From assembly GCA_945861295.1 (NCBI GenBank), contig CAMAUF010000133.1, forward strand, positions 1 through 6,278: a stretch of 6,278 bases of DNA, given 5' to 3'. Of the stretch, positions 1 to 5,672 are shown piece by piece. This DNA comes from a bacterium (GTDB lineage: Bacteria > Chloroflexota > Dehalococcoidia > Tepidiformales > Tepidiformaceae). The notes below the pieces were generated by a model. The model searched no databases. It was not told where the DNA came from and worked only from the letters and a program-made list of their open reading frames with translations. Position 1 is the first letter of the stretch. Each line of letters starts with the position of its first letter. The translations under genes and the position numbers were made by a program.

Positions 1-584
1 ATCAGGCCCGCCGGCATCTTGCCGCGGTAGACGAGCGGGTCGGCAACGTACGCTGTCACGACCTCGGGGTCGCGCGAGACGCCGTCGGCGGGCAGGACGC
101 GGACGCCCGCGCCGGGCCGGATCCTGCCGAACAGCCCGATGAGGTTGACCATCAGACGGGCCGGATAGCGGATGCGCCCCACGGCCGGGCCACTGAGGAT
201 GAGCCCCGGCAGTTCCGGGCCGCGGGAGACGGTGTAGAGGGTCGCGATGCCGCCGCCCATGCTGTGGCCCATCAGATAGACACGGAGGCCGCTGGATTCG
301 GCGCGGACGGTCGCGAGGAAGTGGCCGAGGTCGTCGAGGTGCTCGTTCATGGAGCGGACGAGCGTGCGTGGGCCGGGCGACTGACCGTGGCCGCGGAGGT
401 CGTAGGCGTGGAGAGCGTAGCCGGCGGCCGTGAGCTGTTGGCCGAACCAGGCGTAGCGGCCGCTATGCTCGGCATAGCCGTGGACGAGGGCGATCGCGCC
501 CTTGGCGGCGCCCTCGGGCAGCCAGGAACGCCGGAAGAGGACGATCCCATCGCCGCCGAGGAAAGTCGATTCGATCACCTGCAT
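1..584 (-). CDS. alpha/beta hydrolase, monoacylglycerol lipase-like (3' end cut by window)
   Basis: Reading the reverse complement from ATG at 584 gives an open frame of 194 codons that runs off the left edge. It is a clear serine hydrolase of the MGLL / Hydrolase_4 type, expected to cleave monoacylglycerols or similar esters in the cytoplasm or at the membrane. Seen in order: HGYAEHSGRY at residues 35-44 (the HG oxyanion-hole motif plus the family's E-H-S-x-R-Y extension), YDLRGHGQS at 61-69, the nucleophile elbow GHSMGG with Ser108, and a cap-region stretch SRDPEVVTAYVADPLVY typical of the family. The catalytic Asp and His lie beyond the edge. The ATG puts the beta-strand before HG at the usual depth; no strong Shine-Dalgarno sequence is visible, though the frame stays open a little upstream. 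It lies 51 nt downstream of the minus-strand gene ending at 636, so co-transcription is likely. The family is secure; the substrate is not. Confidence 0.9.
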   Translation of the reverse strand, partial: MQVIESTFLGGDGIVLFRRSWLPEGAAKGAIALVHGYAEHSGRYAWFGQQLTAAGYALHAYDLRGHGQSPGPRTLVRSMNEHLDDLGHFLATVRAESSGLRVYLMGHSMGGGIATLYTVSRGPELPGLILSGPAVGRIRYPARLMVNLIGLFGRIRPGAGVRVLPADGVSRDPEVVTAYVADPLVYRGKMPAGL

Positions 585-635
585 GCGAACGAGTAGGCCA
601 CACCCCTGAGCGCGAGGCAAGCCGGTCGAGCCTGA

Positions 636-1670
636 TCAGCGGGTGGAATCGGCCGTGAAGAGGAGCGGCTTGACGCCGATCTCCTTGCCGATGAACTGGC
701 CTGTGATCCGCTTGCCCGAGAGCGTGCCGGTCCAGGAGGCTTGGGATGTCGTCGAGCCCTGCGCGCCAAGTTCCTTCTCGAATGCCGCCTGCGTCGCGGC
801 ATCCGCGCAGGAGAAGCCGGTGAAGCCGCCCGTCAGCCGCAACGTGCCCGAAAGCTTTCCGGTGCGGACATCGTACGAACCCTCGAGCGGGCCTTCGAGG
901 ATCCACCCCGCTGTGCATTTCGCCAGTGCTTGATCGGCCGCGGACCGGCTTGAGGTGGAGCTTCCGGCCGTCCCCAAGCTGGCCCCACCGGCGATAGCGT
1001 CGCCGACGGCCCCGCCGATCGCCTCCCCCAGGCCCAGCACTAACTCGCCGATCGGGAAGTTGTCGTAGCGGGCGGTCAGGCGGCCGGAGACTACGCCGGT
1101 GTCGGGCGCGATCGTCAGTTCGACGCGGTTCGTGGTGAACCCGGCCGCGAGGGCGCCCATTGCCGAGACGAGGTCGGCCGTGCCGACATACGCCGGCAGC
1201 GTATCGAGCTTCACTGTGGCCTTGAGCTTGCCGGAGGCCGCTTCCACGGTCAGGAGTTCGGAGGACTTCGGGACGACGACGACGACACCGCAGACCGATT
1301 CCTTGCCGACCGTGTCGCAGCCGGGGCTTCCGCCGCCCTTGCGCGCCGAGAGGCTGGGACGAGAGAGCTCGCCGGAACCGGTGGTCACCGCGAGGGCGAC
1401 CGAGAGACCAGCTTCGGGCACGTTGCGGATAACCAGCGTCAGGGGCACGTCGCGGCCGACGGAGACCGGCTCCGTCTGCTTCGGGAAGTACATGACGAGC
1501 CCCTCAAGGATGAAGATGCCGGTGTCGTAGCCGCATTCGTCGGCGAAGCCTTTTTCGCGGTCGGGGATGTCGTTGTCCCACCCGAGGGCGCGCAGGAATG
1601 CTTCGCCGGCCACCTCCCTGTTGGGCAGAGGGTACGGTGCGGGGCGGCCTGGCTGTACGCTGAACCGCAT
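636..1670 (-). CDS. hypothetical protein, beta-rich, extracytoplasmic-looking, with TGxLSG repeats
   Basis: I do not recognise this 344-aa protein. Codon use is strongly G/C at third positions throughout, including the first 60 codons, so it is a real gene. The ATG at 1670 has a good Shine-Dalgarno AAAGGA (complement of 1678-1683) 7 nt upstream. An alternative start is Met60 (1493). Visible features: five cysteines (46, 118, 127, 252, 288), a five-valine run at 129-133 encoded by a GTC repeat, a Gly/Ala/Ser-rich linker at about 213-243, and three related beta-like units starting TGVVSG (191), TGKLSG (270) and TGTLSG (314). Cysteines and Gly/Thr-rich strands suggest a secreted or surface domain, yet no signal peptide, lipobox or transmembrane helix is present. 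It is divergent from the flavin oxidoreductase gene, sharing two bases of start codon, and upstream of the hydrolase. The function is unknown. Confidence 0.75.
   Translation of the reverse strand: MRFSVQPGRPAPYPLPNREVAGEAFLRALGWDNDIPDREKGFADECGYDTGIFILEGLVMYFPKQTEPVSVGRDVPLTLVIRNVPEAGLSVALAVTTGSGELSRPSLSARKGGGSPGCDTVGKESVCGVVVVVPKSSELLTVEAASGKLKATVKLDTLPAYVGTADLVSAMGALAAGFTTNRVELTIAPDTGVVSGRLTARYDNFPIGELVLGLGEAIGGAVGDAIAGGASLGTAGSSTSSRSAADQALAKCTAGWILEGPLEGSYDVRTGKLSGTLRLTGGFTGFSCADAATQAAFEKELGAQGSTTSQASWTGTLSGKRITGQFIGKEIGVKPLLFTADSTR
1656..1661 (+). promoter_or_regulatory. possible -10 box of a leaderless promoter (flavin oxidoreductase gene)
   Basis: TACGCT fits TANNNT and ends 7 nt before the ATG at 1669, so transcription would begin about at the start codon. 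No convincing -35 lies 16-19 bp upstream. It sits inside the 5' coding part of the opposite-strand gene. Support comes mainly from the same arrangement at three other genes in this window. Confidence 0.35.
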
Positions 1671-2700
1671 GACAGCATCCTTTGGTATCCCGCTCTCGGT
1701 CCTCGATGTCGCGCCCGTCTCGGAGGGCGGGACGGCCGGCGACGCGCTCCGTAACTCGCTGGACCTCGCGCCGCGGGTTGAGCGCTACGGGTTCACCCGG
1801 TATTGGGTGGCCGAACACCACAACATGCCGGGGATCGCGTCGTCGGCGCCCGCCGTGCTGCTCGCCCACATCGCATCGGTGACCTCAACGATCCGGGTGG
1901 GCTCCGGCGGGGTGATGCTTCCCAACCACTCATCGCTCGTTATAGCCGAACAGTTTGGCATGCTCGAAGCGCTGCATCCGGGTCGCGTCGATCTCGGCCT
2001 CGGGCGGGCGCCCGGCACAGACCAGCTCACGGCCCGGGCACTGCGCCGCAATCGCGGTTCCGCCCACGCGGACGACTTTCCGGAGCAACTGGTGGAGCTG
2101 TTCGGCTACTTCAACGGGAAGTGGCCCGACGGCCACCCCTACGCCGCCATCAGCGCGACGCCCGGAATGGGCGATCGCCCCGCTATTTGGATGCTCGGCT
2201 CGTCGGACTACGGCGCTCAGGTGGCAGGCGCCCTCGGGCTGCCCTACTCGTTTGCGCACCACTTCGCGGGCGGGAATACGATGGCCGCCGCCCGGGTCTA
2301 TCGCGAATCGTTCCGGGCCAACGCGGAAATGGCACGGTCGTATTTAATGCTCGGCGTCTCGGTCGTCTGTGGGGAGACGGACGAGCACGCGCGCTGGCTC
2401 GCGAGCCCGGGCGCGCTGTCGTTCGTGCGGCTGCGCGGCGGGCGTCCCGGCCGGTTCCCCTCACCGGAAGAGGCGGCGGCGCACCAGTACTCGCCCTCGG
2501 AGCGAGCGCTGCTGGATTCGCGGGTCGGCTCCCAGATCGTGGGAAGCCCGGCGACGGTCCGCGGAGGGCTTGCCGAACTCGCGGAGCGCACGGGCGCGGA
2601 CGAAATCATGATCACGACGATGACCTATGCGCACGCCGACCGGGTGCGCTCCTACGAGCTGATCGCTGAGGCGGCTGGGTTGACTCCGCGCGTAGGGTAA
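1669..2700 (+). CDS. LLM class flavin-dependent oxidoreductase (luciferase-like monooxygenase, YhbW/MsnO8 type)
   Basis: A 343-aa protein of the bacterial luciferase superfamily, which uses reduced FMN (or F420 in some branches) for oxidation of an organic substrate on a TIM barrel. The N-terminus FGIPLSVLDVAPV is the classic first strand of the YhbW/MsnO8 group. It is followed by RYWVAEHHN (44-52), a Gly-rich strand VGSGGVMLPNH (77-87), PGRVDLGLGRAPG (104-116), IWMLGSSDYGAQVA (173-186) and YSFAHHF (193-199), all family hallmarks. The length matches the usual 330-345 aa. The ATG at 1669 was chosen because the family begins a few residues before this strand; the frame extends to 1567, but that extension is Arg-rich, has no family match and overlaps the coding region of the opposite gene. 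No Shine-Dalgarno is seen; TACGCT 7 nt upstream may be a -10 of a leaderless transcript. The family is certain; substrate and partner flavin reductase cannot be read from here. Confidence 0.93.
   Translation: MTASFGIPLSVLDVAPVSEGGTAGDALRNSLDLAPRVERYGFTRYWVAEHHNMPGIASSAPAVLLAHIASVTSTIRVGSGGVMLPNHSSLVIAEQFGMLEALHPGRVDLGLGRAPGTDQLTARALRRNRGSAHADDFPEQLVELFGYFNGKWPDGHPYAAISATPGMGDRPAIWMLGSSDYGAQVAGALGLPYSFAHHFAGGNTMAAARVYRESFRANAEMARSYLMLGVSVVCGETDEHARWLASPGALSFVRLRGGRPGRFPSPEEAAAHQYSPSERALLDSRVGSQIVGSPATVRGGLAELAERTGADEIMITTMTYAHADRVRSYELIAEAAGLTPRVG
1678..1683 (-). promoter_or_regulatory. Shine-Dalgarno of the 344-aa hypothetical protein
   Basis: The minus strand reads AAAGGA, then 7 nt, then ATG at 1670. 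This supports the full-length start over Met60. The site lies within the first codons of the divergent flavin oxidoreductase gene, so each gene's start signals are embedded in the other's coding sequence. Confidence 0.45.
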
Positions 2701-2714
2701 GTTCCGCGCGGCGT

Positions 2715-2741
2715 TTGGGGGCCGCCGGGATGGAGTAAACT
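2715..2741 (+). promoter_or_regulatory. candidate promoter before the aspartic protease gene
   Basis: The -10-like TAAACT (2736-2741) stands out in GC-rich sequence. A weak -35 match TTGGGG (2715-2720) lies 15 bp upstream, so only the -10 is persuasive. Transcription would start near 2748, giving either a leaderless GTG start or a leader of about 45 nt carrying the ribosome site at 2781. It lies in the 47-bp gap after the flavin oxidoreductase stop. Confidence 0.45.
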
Positions 2742-2780
2742 CGTGGGGTGGTGACGATGGTGATCCCGAGGTATGCGCAT

Positions 2781-2786
2781 AAGGAG
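2781..2786 (+). promoter_or_regulatory. Shine-Dalgarno deciding the protease start
   Basis: AAGGAG, 6 nt before GTG 2793. It is one of the best matches to the anti-Shine-Dalgarno in the window and favours the 145-aa protein over the 160-aa form starting at GTG 2748. Confidence 0.6.
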
Positions 2787-2792
2787 CGGGTC

Positions 2793-3230
2793 GTGGGCCA
2801 AGTGACAACAACGATTCGCCTGACGAACTGGGACGACGAGCGGGGAGCGTCCCAAGGCAAGCTGCTCCCTCACGAGGTGCGCAGCGAGACGCTTCTCGGC
2901 GTGCTGGTCGATACCGGGGCGACCACGCTGTGCCTGCCGGCCGCCATGATCGGGCGGCTGGGTCTCGAAGAGATCAAGAAAGTCGAGGTCCGGACGGCCG
3001 CTGGCGTGCGCGAGGTGCGGGTCATGGGGATGGTAAAGGTGGACATTGGCGATCGCGCGGACGTCTTTAGCTGCCTCGAACTCGCGGACGACGCCGAGCC
3101 GCTGCGCGGCTTGCTCCCCCTCGAATCGCTCGGGCTCAACCCCAACGTGCACACCGAGGCGATCGAGTACCTGCCCATGAAGGGCAAAGGCACGTATTTC
3201 ACCGCTTACGCGCTGGCCGGCCCTAGGTAG
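2793..3230 (+). CDS. clan AA (retropepsin-like) aspartic protease
   Basis: From GTG at 2793 the protein is 145 aa. The active-site motif is LVDTGATTLCLP with Asp40 as the catalytic residue, the DTGAT pattern of single-domain retropepsin-like proteases that act as homodimers. A hydrophobic LRGLLPLESLGL stretch near residue 107-118 matches the second conserved part (flap-distal loop) of bacterial clan AA proteins of the AF_0612 type. Start choice: AAGGAG at 2781-2786 lies 6 nt upstream of this GTG, and homologues of this type usually begin with a MG-x-V-type strand into xLTN, as seen here (MGQVTTTIRLTN). The frame is open from GTG 2748 (160 aa), which would suit a leaderless transcript, so the longer form is possible. 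It overlaps the convergent membrane-protein gene by 8 bp at its stop. The biological substrate of these bacterial proteins is mostly unknown. Confidence 0.85.
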   Translation: MGQVTTTIRLTNWDDERGASQGKLLPHEVRSETLLGVLVDTGATTLCLPAAMIGRLGLEEIKKVEVRTAAGVREVRVMGMVKVDIGDRADVFSCLELADDAEPLRGLLPLESLGLNPNVHTEAIEYLPMKGKGTYFTAYALAGPR

Positions 3231-3732
3231 TTTCGGCGGCCATGGGCGCGCGTGGCGGGTTGCGCCATTCGACCGCGACCAGCGTGATGATCGCCGTCAG
3301 CACGGTGATCGCCAGCCCAACGCCCGCCAGGATCGTGAGCGTGTCCCGCAGGGTGTGGCGTTCCGGCGCCGATTCCCCCACCCAGACGTCCGCGAACGTG
3401 AAAACGAGCGTGAGGACGAGGAAGGCGCCCGAGCTAGCGAGAGCGCCGGCCTTCCCGCGGCCCACCAGGTGTCCGTAGGCGAGGCCCGCGACGACAAGCA
3501 TGGGCACGGTCGTCGCCACAACCCACTCGCGATGGTTTTCCCAGCCGTCCCGGATCTCGAACGCGAGCGCGATGAAACCAGCCGCGAAGGCCACACCGAG
3601 GAGCAGGCCCCAGTTCGCGCGGGCCCAGCCGGCCGGGCCTGGACGCGGCGAGGCCGGCATCCGGGTTCGGTCGTGGAGGTACGCTCCGAGCTTCTCAAGT
3701 TCAACGGGCTTCTTCGCGGAGAGATCAGCCAT
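3223..3732 (-). CDS. hypothetical integral membrane protein, four predicted helices
   Basis: A 169-aa protein from ATG 3732 that I cannot assign to a named family. The N-terminal 38 residues are polar and charged (ELEKLGAYLHDRTRMP), then four hydrophobic stretches follow at about 41-59, 71-90, 98-118 and 131-154, each long enough to cross the membrane, ending in a short Arg/Pro-rich tail. Short charged loops (EIRDGWENHREW between helices 1 and 2; GESAPERHTLRD between 3 and 4) separate them. The frame is open to 3819, but the extra residues are Arg-rich, non-hydrophobic and have no starting signal, so MADLSAKK is the likely N-terminus; a weak AGGA lies about 12 nt upstream. The gene converges with the protease gene (stops overlap by 8 bp) and diverges from the first crotonase across a 98-bp gap. 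The function is unknown; no catalytic motif is visible. Confidence 0.8.
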   Translation of the reverse strand: MADLSAKKPVELEKLGAYLHDRTRMPASPRPGPAGWARANWGLLLGVAFAAGFIALAFEIRDGWENHREWVVATTVPMLVVAGLAYGHLVGRGKAGALASSGAFLVLTLVFTFADVWVGESAPERHTLRDTLTILAGVGLAITVLTAIITLVAVEWRNPPRAPMAAETT

Positions 3733-3818
3733 AGCGCCAACGCATCCTGTTGCAGTGGCTCGATTCTCGCGGCCACGGCGCTGGCGAGCAAACGGTCGCG
3801 CTCGTGCGCCCCGCGGCA

Positions 3819-3824
3819 TACCCT
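3819..3824 (+). promoter_or_regulatory. possible -10 box of a leaderless promoter (first crotonase / operon start)
   Basis: TACCCT fits TANNNT and ends 6 nt before ATG 3831. It sits in the 98-bp divergent gap between the membrane-protein gene and the crotonase gene, where a promoter is expected. GGGAG directly abuts the ATG, too close to serve as a normal ribosome site. No clear -35 is visible. Confidence 0.4.
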
Positions 3825-3830
3825 TGGGAG

Positions 3831-4466
3831 ATGGAAACGCCGCTCGTCGCCATCATCCGGGGCGCGTCAGCGCTAGACCCGGCGGCCCTCACGGAGATGC
3901 TGGCGAACCTCGCGGCGGGCGAGACACGTGTTGTGGTGATCGAAATCGAATCCAGCGCCCAGCGGCAGCCTGCGCCCCTGGAAGAGTTCCGGCTCTGCGC
4001 TCTGCCGACAGTCGCTTGCGTTTCGGGCGAACTCACGGGCTATGCCTTGGACCTGGCGCTCGCCTGCGACATCCGCGTCGCTGAGCGCACGGCGGCCTTC
4101 GTCCTCGCGGAGGATCGCTTGCCGGCGCTGCGGCGGCTCCTGGGCGCTAGCCGGGGCGCCTCCCTAATCGCGCCTGAGCCGCGGATCGAGGCCCAAACAG
4201 CGCGAGACCTAGGGTTCGTTTGGCGGGTCGCCGAAAAAGGCGAAGAAATGACCGATTCCCTCGCGATAGCGGCCCAAATCGGCTCGCGCGGGCCGATCGC
4301 GACGCAATTCGCCAAGGAAGCGGTCTGGCGCGGGCTCGATTTGCCGCTCGCCGTGGCCCTCCGTTTGGAGACCGATTTGACGTTGCTTCTTCAGACAACG
4401 AAAGATCGTGCGGAAGGTGTGCGCGCGTTCCTCGAGAAACGCCCACCAACCTTCCTAGGGGATTGA
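3831..4466 (+). CDS. degenerate enoyl-CoA hydratase/isomerase (crotonase) family protein
   Basis: The 211-aa protein has the crotonase fold but is about 45 residues shorter than usual. Recognisable parts: VVVIEI (34-39) as the strand after helix 1, LPTVACVSG (58-66), LDLALACDIRVAE (73-85), and the closing motif EGVRAFLEKRPP near the C-terminus. The FCAGAD segment, which supplies one oxyanion-hole amide, is absent in this frame and I see it in no other frame, so it is a real deletion. The Gly-rich oxyanion loop reads GELTGYALDL: by comparison with rat hydratase, Gly141 aligns with Tyr71 and Glu144 with Asp74, whereas Glu164 is kept as Glu94. The GAGGTQ loop is also lost. It is probably not a normal hydratase and may be a pseudoenzyme or partner subunit. 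ATG 3831 was chosen because the open frame upstream to 3750 has no family match. It leads a run of six co-directional genes; the next starts 7 bp on. Confidence 0.82.
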   Translation: METPLVAIIRGASALDPAALTEMLANLAAGETRVVVIEIESSAQRQPAPLEEFRLCALPTVACVSGELTGYALDLALACDIRVAERTAAFVLAEDRLPALRRLLGASRGASLIAPEPRIEAQTARDLGFVWRVAEKGEEMTDSLAIAAQIGSRGPIATQFAKEAVWRGLDLPLAVALRLETDLTLLLQTTKDRAEGVRAFLEKRPPTFLGD

Positions 4467-4473
4467 GGGTCTG

Positions 4474-4725
4474 ATGATTGTCCTGTTTGAAGAACCGGAA
4501 ACCTGGTCGCTCATGATGCTGGTCAGCGCCATCGCCATCGACAACGCTGGCATCTCCGAGGAGGCGAAGGAGACCATCCGCCGTTGGCGCTCCGACCGCC
4601 CGGAAACCAGCGCCGAAGTCGAAGCGCTGACCGACGAAATCAACGAGGCGCTCAACCAGCGCCTCGACGCCAAGTTCATGCGCCGCGTCAAGCAACGCGG
4701 CTGGTACGAAACGGTGAGGAAGTAA
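4474..4725 (+). CDS. small hypothetical protein A of a tandem related pair
   Basis: An 83-aa, probably helical and soluble protein I do not recognise. A hydrophobic amphipathic stretch (WSLMMLVSAIAID, 11-23) is followed by a charged core containing RRWRS (36-40) and a heptad-like SAEVEALTDEINEAL (46-60), then a basic tail with RGWYETVRK. GAGGG at 4465-4469 overlaps the stop of the crotonase and lies 4 nt before the ATG, so translation is probably coupled. The next gene starts 2 bp after its stop. It aligns with that next protein over about 60 residues with a single-residue gap (conserved F, A, RW-x-S, S, E, L, NE, L), so the two are likely paralogues. No DNA-binding, nuclease or metal motif is visible. 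Its place between two crotonases suggests a role linked to them, but that is inference. Confidence 0.8.
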   Translation: MIVLFEEPETWSLMMLVSAIAIDNAGISEEAKETIRRWRSDRPETSAEVEALTDEINEALNQRLDAKFMRRVKQRGWYETVRK

Positions 4726-4727
4726 CG

Positions 4728-4973
4728 ATGGTTGCCGTACAGTTTACCGACGACGAAATCGCCGAGGCGCTGACTATTCTCATCGCCAAGATCGCGGAGG
4801 AACCCGCCCTCGGCGACAAGGATCGCGCCATGCTCAAACGTTGGAAGTCGAGCAAGATGAAACTCGGCTCCGACGACATGGAAGACCTCGTCCGCAAGGC
4901 GAACGAAGACTTCGCCCGCACCTTGCAGCGTCGCGAACGGAGCCAGCTCCGCAAGCCCGACTGGGCCGAATAG
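4728..4973 (+). CDS. small hypothetical protein B of a tandem related pair
   Basis: An 81-aa, charged, probably all-helical protein. GAGGAAG a few bases before ATG 4728 gives a good ribosome site, and the gap to the previous stop is 2 bp, so the pair is very likely co-translated. The open frame begins further upstream (4584), but that part is an Arg-rich shadow of the preceding gene. Layout: FTDDEIAEALTILIAKIA (6-23) as a first amphipathic helix, LKRWKSS (36-42), SDDMEDLVRKANEDFARTL (48-66) as a second helix, and a C-terminus ending KPDWAE. The phenylalanine near the start and the RW pair are 33 residues apart, exactly as in protein A. No known function or family comes to mind; a two-subunit complex or a gene duplication are both possible. 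Confidence 0.8.
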   Translation: MVAVQFTDDEIAEALTILIAKIAEEPALGDKDRAMLKRWKSSKMKLGSDDMEDLVRKANEDFARTLQRRERSQLRKPDWAE

Positions 4974-4998
4974 CCCCGGCAGCGAGAGAGGCACGACG

Positions 4999-5670
4999 TT
5001 GGTGACGGTCACCTCCACCTCGACCAGCGCGGTTGATCCGGTGCTTTTCGCTGTGGACAGCGCGGGCGTGGCGACGATCACGCTCAACCGTCCGGAGCGT
5101 CTCAACGCCATCAACCTCGCCGTGCGGGATCTCCTTTGGACCTACCTCGAAGCCGCCCGCGATCATCCGGACGTGCACACCGTGGTCTTCCGCGGCGAGG
5201 GGCGCTCGTTCTGCGCGGGCGCCGACATCGCCGAGTTCGGCACGGCGCCGTCGGTGATCGCCGCCCGGCGCGCCCGGCACGAGCGCGACCTCTGGTCGCT
5301 GCTGCTGGGCCACCGCTGCACGACCGTGGCCGTGATGCACGGCTTTTGCTATGGCGCCGGGTTGGAGTTGCCGCTCTGTTGCGACTACCGGATCGCGGCC
5401 GAGGGGACGACGTTCGCGCTACCGGAGGTGACGCTCGGGTACATCCCGAGCGCGGGCGGGACGCAGACCCTGCCGCGTATCGTGCCGCCCGCGGTGGCGG
5501 CCGCGATGATCCTGACGGGCGAGCCAATCGGGACGGAGGACGCGCTGCGCTGGGGCCTGATCCAGGCTGTCACCGGAGAGCTTGTGGACGCGGGCCGTAT
5601 CATCCGATCCCTGGCAGGCTCGCAGCCACGGCGACCGTCACAGGCGCGCCAGGTATCGTGTAGGATCTGA
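4999..5670 (+). CDS. enoyl-CoA hydratase/isomerase (crotonase), C-terminally truncated
   Basis: A 223-aa crotonase that would hydrate or isomerise an enoyl-CoA thioester in fatty-acid or related acyl-CoA breakdown. The core is complete: VATITLNRPERLNAIN (24-39), RSFCAGADIAEFG (69-81) for the first oxyanion amide, HGFCYGAGLELPLCCD (114-129) with Glu123, and FALPEVTLG (139-147) with Glu143, the two acids of classical hydratases, then IPSAGGTQTLPRIV and LTGEPIGTEDALRWGLI. The family usually runs 255-265 aa; here the sequence ends soon after ELVDAGRIIRSLAG with a short Arg-rich tail, losing the C-terminal helices that pack on the core or a neighbouring subunit. The start is TTG 4999 or GTG 5002, with GAGAGAGG at 4983-4990 upstream. 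The stop lies 2 bp before the antitoxin gene, and the break coincides with its promoter. Activity without the C-terminal helices is uncertain; it may be a decaying gene. Confidence 0.87.
   Translation: MVTVTSTSTSAVDPVLFAVDSAGVATITLNRPERLNAINLAVRDLLWTYLEAARDHPDVHTVVFRGEGRSFCAGADIAEFGTAPSVIAARRARHERDLWSLLLGHRCTTVAVMHGFCYGAGLELPLCCDYRIAAEGTTFALPEVTLGYIPSAGGTQTLPRIVPPAVAAAMILTGEPIGTEDALRWGLIQAVTGELVDAGRIIRSLAGSQPRRPSQARQVSCRI
5637..5666 (+). promoter_or_regulatory. candidate promoter of the toxin-antitoxin pair
   Basis: The -35-like GTCACA (5637-5642, four of six to consensus), an 18-bp spacer and the -10 TAGGAT (5661-5666) end 6 nt before the antitoxin ATG. AGGA inside the -10 (5662-5665) is also 7 nt from the ATG and could act as a ribosome site if the transcript starts further upstream. 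The palindrome TGATCA (5668-5673) between -10 and ATG is a possible but weak operator element. Confidence 0.45.
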
Positions 5671-5672
5671 TC

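Noticed and set aside
264..596. Plus-strand open frame opposite the hydrolase
   Set aside because: It is the antisense shadow of a clear alpha/beta hydrolase with GHSMGG and has no recognisable motif.
1272..1286. (GAC)5 trinucleotide repeat as a possible phase-variable tract
   Set aside because: It encodes a five-valine strand in frame, and triplet changes would not shift the frame; it is too short to be a clear contingency locus.
1567..1668. N-terminal extension of the flavin oxidoreductase to 1567
   Set aside because: The extra 34 residues are Arg-rich and lack family similarity, and they overlap the opposite gene; the family N-terminus begins at MTASFGIPLS.
2701..2747. Hairpin terminator after the flavin oxidoreductase
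   Set aside because: Only a 4-bp GGCG/CGCC stem with a 9-nt loop and no T-run could be found.
3733..3819. N-terminal extension of the membrane protein to 3819
   Set aside because: It has low-complexity Arg/Ala-rich content, no ribosome site, and would run into the divergent promoter region; MADLSAKK is a more natural start.
3750..3830. N-terminal extension of the first crotonase to 3750
   Set aside because: The residues do not match a crotonase N-terminus, and the region is the divergent intergenic space; a GTG at 3804 remains possible but unsupported.
3940..4000. Frameshift hiding the missing FCAGAD segment of the first crotonase
   Set aside because: I read the other two plus-strand frames here and found neither an FCAGAD-like motif nor an uninterrupted continuation, so it is a deletion and not a frameshift.
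4584..4727. Longer start for small protein B
   Set aside because: The upstream part is the shifted-frame shadow of small protein A; GAGGAAG and ATG 4728 mark the start.
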